This document shows positions 58,783 through 64,000 of a stretch of 64,000 bases of DNA, piece after piece; position 1 is the stretch's first letter; the number at the start of each line of letters is the position of its first letter. The stretch covers positions 1,116,001-1,180,000 of the forward strand of contig NZ_FOIP01000002.1 of NCBI RefSeq assembly GCF_900105215.1, written 5' to 3'. The stretch is from Lacrimispora sphenoides. Its GTDB lineage: Bacteria > Bacillota > Clostridia > Lachnospirales > Lachnospiraceae. The notes under the pieces are model-generated. The model searched no databases, had not been told where the DNA came from, and saw only the letters and a list, made by a program, of their open reading frames with translations. A program made the position numbers and the translations under genes.

Positions 58783-60456
58783 TCAAATCACAGATATCCT
58801 TTGAAACAGTTTGTATATGTCTATCTGCCCATATCCACAATTCTCATTGGGAAAAGAATAGGTGCTGTCTCTCTGTGCCCCCCGCATGATCATATGGTTG
58901 ATCTGGACGCCGGTGACGGTAGTGTGGTTGCCTTTGCAGTACCCCCATTCCATGACCATGGCAGAGGCTCCCGCTGCGTGTGCGGCAGCGGCTCCTGTAC
59001 CTGTAAGGCTGCCATATTGATTTCCTGGGAGTGCGCAGGGAATTAAGTATCCGGGAGCGGCGATATTAGGATTGATTTCCCCGAATCTGGAATAACCTTT
59101 TCCTGATTCACCCAGAATACTGCCATCAAACTGGTTATAGGCGGCAACGGTCAGAGGATTTCTGGCATTTCCCGGGGCTGTAATGGTGGTGCTGGGGTTT
59201 GCCTGATAGAAATATGTTTCGTTTGAAATCAAGTTCCCTGACGGCAGCCAGGAATGGAAGGAAAAAGGTTCATTTTCTATGCTTGTGACCTGGAAATACC
59301 AGATTCCTGGAGTTGGATTGTCAAACCGCAATAAAATAACCTGATCCCCTGTTGAACCTTCCAAAAGGATATTGTTGATCCAAATGGTAGTTTGGCCCAT
59401 GGAAAGGCTGAATTTTTGGCAAACACCGGCAGGGGGAGATATGCTCTGAATGAATTCCTGGTTAGGCGGGAATATTTCAATGCTTACTTTCCCAGGAGGA
59501 AAGGGCCAGATTTCCATCGTAAATTTTTTATCATTTCTTCCTATTTTTAGGTTAAAGCCATTGCGGAAAGGAGTAGCCGCCGAATGGTGGAAATAATGTC
59601 TGCGGCTGTCTCCTTCATTCCCTGCGGCTACCAATACGTCAATTTTGGGCATTTGTACGATGTGTTCTAAATAAGAGCTGATAACTCCCAATCCATCATG
59701 GCCTCCTTGATTGCTTCCCAATGCGATGCATATAACGAGAGGAAGCTCTTTTTCTTGCGAGACGGAGAGCAGGTAACGGATTCCCAGCATAATATCTGAT
59801 TCCTGATAGCACAGGGCATTATCCGGAGCAAAGAACAGCTTTTTTAAATTTTGCTTCGCTTCTTTTAATTTTACTATGATAAGCTCGGTTTGGGGAGCAA
59901 CACCGGTAAAAGAGTTTTTTTCATCGGGGCTGCCTGCGATTACACTGGCGATTGCTGTACCATGTCCATTGTTATCAGCAGTAGGCACCATGGATAAGGG
60001 GTTCTTGGATTTCAATGCAGTATTGATGTGTTTTTTCGTATATTCTGAGCCGAAACTAAAGTCCTTGGGAGGTTTGCCGGTCTGGTCGGTCTGGTCCCAT
60101 ATGGAAAGAATACGGGTGGTACCGTCATGATATTTGAATGCGGGGTGCTGGTAGTCGATGCCGGTGTCTATGATGCCGATGGCTACCCCAAGCCCCATCA
60201 GGCTTAAATCGGGATGCCTCCGGACATTGGTAATGCCTGATTTATCTATGCTCACTTTAGAAGTAAGTGTAAAAAGAGAGGGGAAATTATCGTAAGGGTA
60301 CCGTCCCAGGTCACAGGCGTCCATATTGTTTTTCCATATATGCATCAATGAATATTTATCATTTAAAACCGTAAGATTATTACCGGTATCAAAACTGGGA
60401 ACTAAAGAATTACTAATGATCAAGTCATAATATTCGTTATCCAATATTTTATTCAT
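58783..60456 (-). CDS. S8 subtilase family protein, catalytic serine replaced (Csp-like pseudoprotease)
   Basis: A 557-residue subtilisin-fold protein without signal peptide, similar in layout to the clostridial germination proteases CspA/B/C. The Asp (GIIDTGIDYQHP, near 97), His (DNNGHGTAIASVIAG, near 164) and oxyanion Asn (VAAGNEGD) are present, but the serine motif normally GTSxAAxxxAG reads GTGAAAAHAAG near 488: Ser is Gly. It should thus be unable to cleave by the usual mechanism. In Clostridioides difficile, CspC and CspA are pseudoproteases needed for germinant signalling; a like role is inference. Monocistronic. Confidence 0.85.
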   Translation of the reverse strand: MNKILDNEYYDLIISNSLVPSFDTGNNLTVLNDKYSLMHIWKNNMDACDLGRYPYDNFPSLFTLTSKVSIDKSGITNVRRHPDLSLMGLGVAIGIIDTGIDYQHPAFKYHDGTTRILSIWDQTDQTGKPPKDFSFGSEYTKKHINTALKSKNPLSMVPTADNNGHGTAIASVIAGSPDEKNSFTGVAPQTELIIVKLKEAKQNLKKLFFAPDNALCYQESDIMLGIRYLLSVSQEKELPLVICIALGSNQGGHDGLGVISSYLEHIVQMPKIDVLVAAGNEGDSRRHYFHHSAATPFRNGFNLKIGRNDKKFTMEIWPFPPGKVSIEIFPPNQEFIQSISPPAGVCQKFSLSMGQTTIWINNILLEGSTGDQVILLRFDNPTPGIWYFQVTSIENEPFSFHSWLPSGNLISNETYFYQANPSTTITAPGNARNPLTVAAYNQFDGSILGESGKGYSRFGEINPNIAAPGYLIPCALPGNQYGSLTGTGAAAAHAAGASAMVMEWGYCKGNHTTVTGVQINHMIMRGAQRDSTYSFPNENCGYGQIDIYKLFQRISVI

Positions 60457-60531
60457 GCTAATGCCCCCAACCTGCTATTTTAAACGCAGTATATAGTTAT
60501 CTTATGCATGCATATGGGGGTTCATGAAAGG

Positions 60532-61077
60532 TTACCGTTCTTTGGGGGAGTCAATGCCGCTAAAGGAGTTGTAGAAAACAGTATGGTCTATAGCAAACCG
60601 TTTCTCATGAAGAGGGTGAGGAGCGCAGTTTTCTCCGGGATAACCCATGGGAAGCAGAGCAACGGGAATTAAATGTTCCGGAATATCAAATGACGAACGG
60701 ATGCATACAGGGTTAAAATGACCTACCCAGGTACTGCCTAATCCTAAATCAACCGCTTCAAGCATCATCTGCGTGGCAACTATGCTTGCGTCAACTTCTC
60801 CCATATCCTTATTGTCATAAGACCTTTTCCAGCTGACTGTGGAATCATAACATACCAGCAAAGCCAGAGGAGCATGAAAATGATAGGTGGTGCAGGATTT
60901 TAATTTAGCAAGATTTTCTTCACTGTCAATGACAAGAATCCGCTGGGGTTGATAATTCACAGCAGTAGGAGCGATTCTTCCTGCTTCCAGGATCAAATCC
61001 AGTTTTTCCTTTTCTATTTTCCGGTCGCTGAATTTTCTCATTGAGTAACGTTCTTTTGCCAATTGTAAAAATTCCAT
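60532..61077 (-). CDS. Nitroreductase family protein
   Basis: A 181-residue FMN-dependent oxidoreductase. LAKERYSMRKFSDRKIEKEKL is the N-terminal FMN-phosphate motif; ILEAGRIAPTAVNYQPQR and a late GLGSTWVGHFNP, VALLPMGYPGE follow. Start at the ATG at 61077 with GAAGGAGATG upstream; a longer frame adds 36 residues without a ribosome site. Substrate unknown. Confidence 0.88.
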   Translation of the reverse strand: MEFLQLAKERYSMRKFSDRKIEKEKLDLILEAGRIAPTAVNYQPQRILVIDSEENLAKLKSCTTYHFHAPLALLVCYDSTVSWKRSYDNKDMGEVDASIVATQMMLEAVDLGLGSTWVGHFNPVCIRSSFDIPEHLIPVALLPMGYPGENCAPHPLHEKRFAIDHTVFYNSFSGIDSPKER

Positions 61078-61133
61078 AATAACATCTCCTTCTGTTTTTA
61101 ATAAGCTTACTATAGCATAAAAAGAAAAATAGG

Positions 61134-61173
61134 AAAAGACGGAACCGGTCCGTAAGGACTGTCCGTCTTTTTC
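61134..61173 (-). terminator. Terminator of the membrane protein gene at 61182
   Basis: AAAAGACGGA and TCCGTCTTTT form a perfect 10-bp outer stem with an inner GTCC/GGAC; read on the minus strand a T-rich tract follows. Confidence 0.7.
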
Positions 61174-61181
61174 GTGTGATA

Positions 61182-62240
61182 TCATCCAAGCGGAGTTGCA
61201 TTTCCTGTTACTTCATCGTACTGAAAGGCCACATTGCTGGTTTCATAGTCAAATAAATAGGTGGCAATATAAATCAGGGTACTGTCAGGCAGTCGTTTGT
61301 ATGTCCTGACTGTATAGTAATTTTTTCCGTCGATTTTAGATATTCCAGGAGATGCGATAAATTCGTAAGAGTCGGCAGCTTCCGCCAGGCCAAGCTTTTC
61401 CTGACTTAGGGAGCGGACGGCATCCTCTGCCTGCTCTATGGTATTGGTCGCTTTTGGCTGTTTTTCAAAATCCGCGATTATCTTTTTCTGCTGATTCCAC
61501 TGGTCTTTAAAATAGGTGCTCCAGGGCTGGTTTTCTTTACTTGTGGTTACGGTATAGCTGTCTGCTTCGGATTCCAGGGTAATGGAAAGATAGGAAGCGG
61601 AATCTTTAGACGGCCCGGCAAGCTGATAAAACTCTGAGCTTGTCTTAAGGGTCTCGTCTGCAGAAGGCTGTCCGGACTCTGACTGTTCGGGTTTATCCGT
61701 TACGTTAATGAAATTCTTTTTTCCTTCCAGATAATCCATGTAGCTTTTTATATCAGCGGAGGTATCTTCCACATGAATATACTTGTAACTCGCCCCAAGG
61801 CCGGAGGTTCGTGAAGCAGTGCCGGCAGAAGATTCCTCAGGTATATTGTTCTGATCAACGGGTTCCTTCGTTTCTGTATCAGGGCTGGTTTCGGAAGCCT
61901 CCAATTTTTCAAAATCGCGTTCACCAACAATTTCAGTAACCGAAGAAATATCTTCTTCTTTCGAAAAGTAGTAGGTTGGCGCAACTCCTGCCTTTTCTTC
62001 CGGCTCCCCCTTCTTTTGGGAAGTAAGCAGAATAATGGCCTGAACAGATCCCATAATAACGATCAGCAGGGCGGCTCCCATCAATACGAGAACTCTTTTA
62101 TTTTTAGGTAATAGACTTTTTCCTTTGTCTTTTGGAACTTTGGCCGGTTTTGCTTTATTTTGTTTGTTTTTTACTGCATTCCCTTTTTTTGAGGTTGTCT
62201 TGGGTATCTTCTCGTTTTTGGATTTTATATTTTTTAGCAT
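61182..62240 (-). CDS. Uncharacterised single-pass membrane protein
   Basis: A 352-residue protein I do not recognise. A Lys/Pro-rich cytosolic N-terminus of about 50 residues is followed by one membrane segment (VLVLMGAALLIVIMGSVQAI, about 51-70). The outside part has an acidic, Ser/Thr-rich linker and a C-terminal domain of about 170 residues (TYFKDQWNQQKKIIADFE; YYTVRTYKRLPDSTLIYIA). I start at the ATG at 62240 (AAGGA eight bases upstream). The orientation would be type II. No catalytic motif is visible. Confidence 0.7.
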   Translation of the reverse strand: MLKNIKSKNEKIPKTTSKKGNAVKNKQNKAKPAKVPKDKGKSLLPKNKRVLVLMGAALLIVIMGSVQAIILLTSQKKGEPEEKAGVAPTYYFSKEEDISSVTEIVGERDFEKLEASETSPDTETKEPVDQNNIPEESSAGTASRTSGLGASYKYIHVEDTSADIKSYMDYLEGKKNFINVTDKPEQSESGQPSADETLKTSSEFYQLAGPSKDSASYLSITLESEADSYTVTTSKENQPWSTYFKDQWNQQKKIIADFEKQPKATNTIEQAEDAVRSLSQEKLGLAEAADSYEFIASPGISKIDGKNYYTVRTYKRLPDSTLIYIATYLFDYETSNVAFQYDEVTGNATPLG

Positions 62241-62360
62241 AAAGTTCATCCTTGTGTAATTATTGATGCAACATACAGTTAAATGGCTGTATGACATCGC
62301 TACCCATATATCGGTTGATTCCAGACAAAAAATAAGGATTTCGGACAAAAAATGATTTGT

Positions 62361-62942
62361 TTAAACAGCAAGGAGCTTTTGTGCAGTTCCCATGATCATC
62401 TTATCCACAAATTCGGCTACCTCTTCCTTTGGCTGCTGCATATCCGTATCAAGCCATTGTTTCAGGACACCGGTTAGTCCATAAGTGATAAATTCAAGGT
62501 AGTAGTTCAGGGGTACTTCCCTGGCAGCAGGATACTGCTCCCTGATGATTGTTGTACCGTTTTTTAAGACAAGGGTATGGAAGCGGTTTACAAAATCATT
62601 GGAGGAGCTATTCTCAAAAAGGATTTTACATATCTTTTTGTTCTCTTCAATATAATGAATGATTGGTATAACAACGGGCAGGAGTGACCCCTTTTTAAAG
62701 GCATAGCGGCAGTTACTTACCATATCCTGAAAATCATCTAAGACTTCGGATTCCATTTCCTGTAACAGGCTGTAAGTATCTGCATAGTGAAGATAAAATG
62801 TACCCCGGTTTAAATCTGCCAGTTCCGTGATGTCTTTCACGGAAATATTCTTAAAGTCCTTTTTTTCCATGAGTTCAAGAAGGCTTTCTTTCAATAACTT
62901 CTGAGTTTTTCGGATGCGGCGATCCTGTTTTTGAGTTTCCAT
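62361..62942 (-). CDS. TetR/AcrR family regulator
   Basis: A 193-residue regulator. The helix-turn-helix is FKNISVKDITELADLNRGTFYLHYADTYSLL; the rest is an all-helical ligand domain. It is divergent from the MMPL exporter, with an operator-like palindrome at the exporter promoter, so probably its repressor. GGAGG precedes the ATG. Confidence 0.9.
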   Translation of the reverse strand: METQKQDRRIRKTQKLLKESLLELMEKKDFKNISVKDITELADLNRGTFYLHYADTYSLLQEMESEVLDDFQDMVSNCRYAFKKGSLLPVVIPIIHYIEENKKICKILFENSSSNDFVNRFHTLVLKNGTTIIREQYPAAREVPLNYYLEFITYGLTGVLKQWLDTDMQQPKEEVAEFVDKMIMGTAQKLLAV

Positions 62943-63089
62943 ATGATTCCTCCAATTGTGTTTCTGGACTTGTTTCTCATTTCAGAGCCTGAATCTCTGA
63001 AAATCATGAACGCTATATCAAAGAGTGTTGAGTATTGCATGAAAAAAGATTTTTTGTTTATTAATGGATTTTTCTTCGTTCATTGATTA

Positions 63090-63128
63090 TTGAAACTTAT
63101 TTACAAGAGTATTATAATGTACACGTGT
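63090..63128 (+). promoter_or_regulatory. Promoter and probable TetR operator of the MMPL exporter gene
   Basis: TTGAAA (63090-63095), 17-bp spacer, perfect TATAAT (63113-63118). The palindrome ACACGTGT (63121-63128), extended imperfectly to GTACACGTGTTC, covers the likely start site, a classic repressor position. Confidence 0.7.
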
Positions 63129-63183
63129 TCAAAAGTCAATTAAGGATCCGTTAAAAGAAAAATGATGGGTAATGGAGGAAGAT

Positions 63184-64000
63184 ATGAAAAAAGACAAAAG
63201 TTTATTTGATAGAATCGTACATATCATTGTGTTTAAGGGAAAGGAAATAGAGATTTTTTTCTTTCTTACGGCCATCATCTGTGCAATCTGTTTTCCTTTT
63301 GTAAAGGTCAATTACGATTTAAGTAAATACCTGCCGCAGTTTGCCCAGACGAAACAGGCCCTTGATGTGATGGAGGATGAGTTTGGATATCCTGGAATGG
63401 CACGGATCATGGTAGAGGATGTAAGCCTTCCGGAAGCTCAAAAAATAAGGCAGCAGATATCGGATCTGGAAGGGGTGGACCTGGTCATAGGTCCTGATAT
63501 GACAACAAATGTCTATATGGGAGCCTCATTTTTGGATCAGGGGATCACCGATATGATGTCTGTGGATGCCTTTTCCATGGAAGACTATTATCATGATGGG
63601 TATGCTCAGATGGATGTAATATTTGAAAATGGTGATGATAGTCCGGTGACCCGGAAAGCGGTAGACGGGATTTATGAAATTGTAGGAAAAGACAGAGGCT
63701 ATTTTGCAGGAAGCGCCGTATCCAGTAAAGAGCGGGAAGAGTCCATAACAAAAGAGATTACCATGGCTATTGGAATGGCGTTAGTAATCATCTGGGTGAT
63801 CTTAACCCTTACCACAACATCCTGGATGGAGCCGTTTTTGTTCATTTTCGTTATGATAGTGGCCATCGTTATGAATATGGGATCCAACCTGATGTTTGGC
63901 AGCATATCATTTTTTACCTTTTCCACGGCAGCCATTTTGCAATTGGCAGTGTCTATGGATTATTCCATTTTCCTTTTACATACTTTTACAGCAATTAAGA
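63184..64000 (+). CDS. MMPL/RND family transporter, partial
   Basis: The frame from the ATG at 63184 (GGAGGAAG upstream) runs off the right edge after 272 codons. A first membrane segment (IFFFLTAIICAICFPFV) is followed by an extracytoplasmic domain of about 155 residues, then membrane segments (ITMAIGMALVIIWVILTL; FLFIFVMIVAIVMNMGSNL) and the start of the proton-relay-like QLAVSMDYSIFLLH, typical of MMPL/RND exporters. The gene is controlled with the TetR regulator. Confidence 0.88.
   Translation, partial: MKKDKSLFDRIVHIIVFKGKEIEIFFFLTAIICAICFPFVKVNYDLSKYLPQFAQTKQALDVMEDEFGYPGMARIMVEDVSLPEAQKIRQQISDLEGVDLVIGPDMTTNVYMGASFLDQGITDMMSVDAFSMEDYYHDGYAQMDVIFENGDDSPVTRKAVDGIYEIVGKDRGYFAGSAVSSKEREESITKEITMAIGMALVIIWVILTLTTTSWMEPFLFIFVMIVAIVMNMGSNLMFGSISFFTFSTAAILQLAVSMDYSIFLLHTFTAIK

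Overview
The window looks like a chromosomal stretch of an anaerobic Firmicute, most likely a Lachnospiraceae clostridium of the Lacrimispora / Clostridium sphenoides type. Pointers are moderately low GC, strong AGGAGG-type ribosome sites, Gram-positive lipoprotein signals, many PTS and carbohydrate operons, a spore-type S8 subtilase and a bacterial microcompartment (BMC). I saw no rRNA, tRNA, CRISPR array, phage or insertion sequence. The assignment to a family is inference from content.

Layout. 1-5998: a divergent pair of operons. On the minus strand are a G3E GTPase (cut by the left edge) and a signal-less DUF1858/solute-binding protein. On the plus strand are a NirJ2-like radical SAM protein and a FecBCD-type ABC importer. 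6150-15461: a sulfur amino acid module with its own sigma-54 circuit: enhancer-binding activator, phased 11-bp repeats, a -24/-12 promoter, a C-S lyase, an amino acid symporter, a small thioredoxin-fold protein, cysteine desulfidase, D-cysteine desulfhydrase, and rpoN itself. 15717-21375: a PRD regulator with a mannose-family PTS whose IIC and IID are fused, plus an M24 peptidase. 21584-25157: flavin reductase-like protein, HxlR regulator, diguanylate cyclase, a gene remnant and phosphopentomutase. 25271-33333: a Mga/PRD-like regulator divergent from a PTS - fumarase/ASL-family lyase - GH4 - NagA-like deacetylase - HAD operon.

33842-52883 is the most interesting part. A ribose-type ABC importer, methylthioribose kinase (mtnK) and methylthioribose-1-phosphate isomerase (mtnA) are followed, across a DeoR-type regulator gene, by a 12-kb BMC operon. 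It encodes a class II aldolase, CoA-acylating aldehyde dehydrogenase, four BMC-H-type shell proteins, PduL, a BMC vertex protein, a cytoplasmic solute-binding-fold protein, a CoA-disulfide reductase-like flavoprotein, a two-subunit CoA transferase, an iron alcohol dehydrogenase and DhaK/DhaL. Two sequence blocks are shared exactly between the two promoter regions, which ties them into one regulon. The reading I propose is a compartmentalised dihydroxyacetone-phosphate shunt for 5-methylthioribose and/or 5-deoxyribose: import, phosphorylate, isomerise, then cleave inside the shell to DHAP and a volatile or toxic aldehyde, which is dismutated to acyl-CoA/acyl-phosphate and alcohol.

53107-58750: a classic beta-glucoside operon (antiterminator RNA site, PTS IIBCA, GH1 phospho-glucosidase, LicT-type antiterminator) plus an MFS transporter. 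58783-64000: an S8 subtilase whose catalytic serine is replaced by glycine, a nitroreductase, an unknown single-pass membrane protein, and a TetR regulator divergent from an MMPL/RND exporter cut by the right edge.
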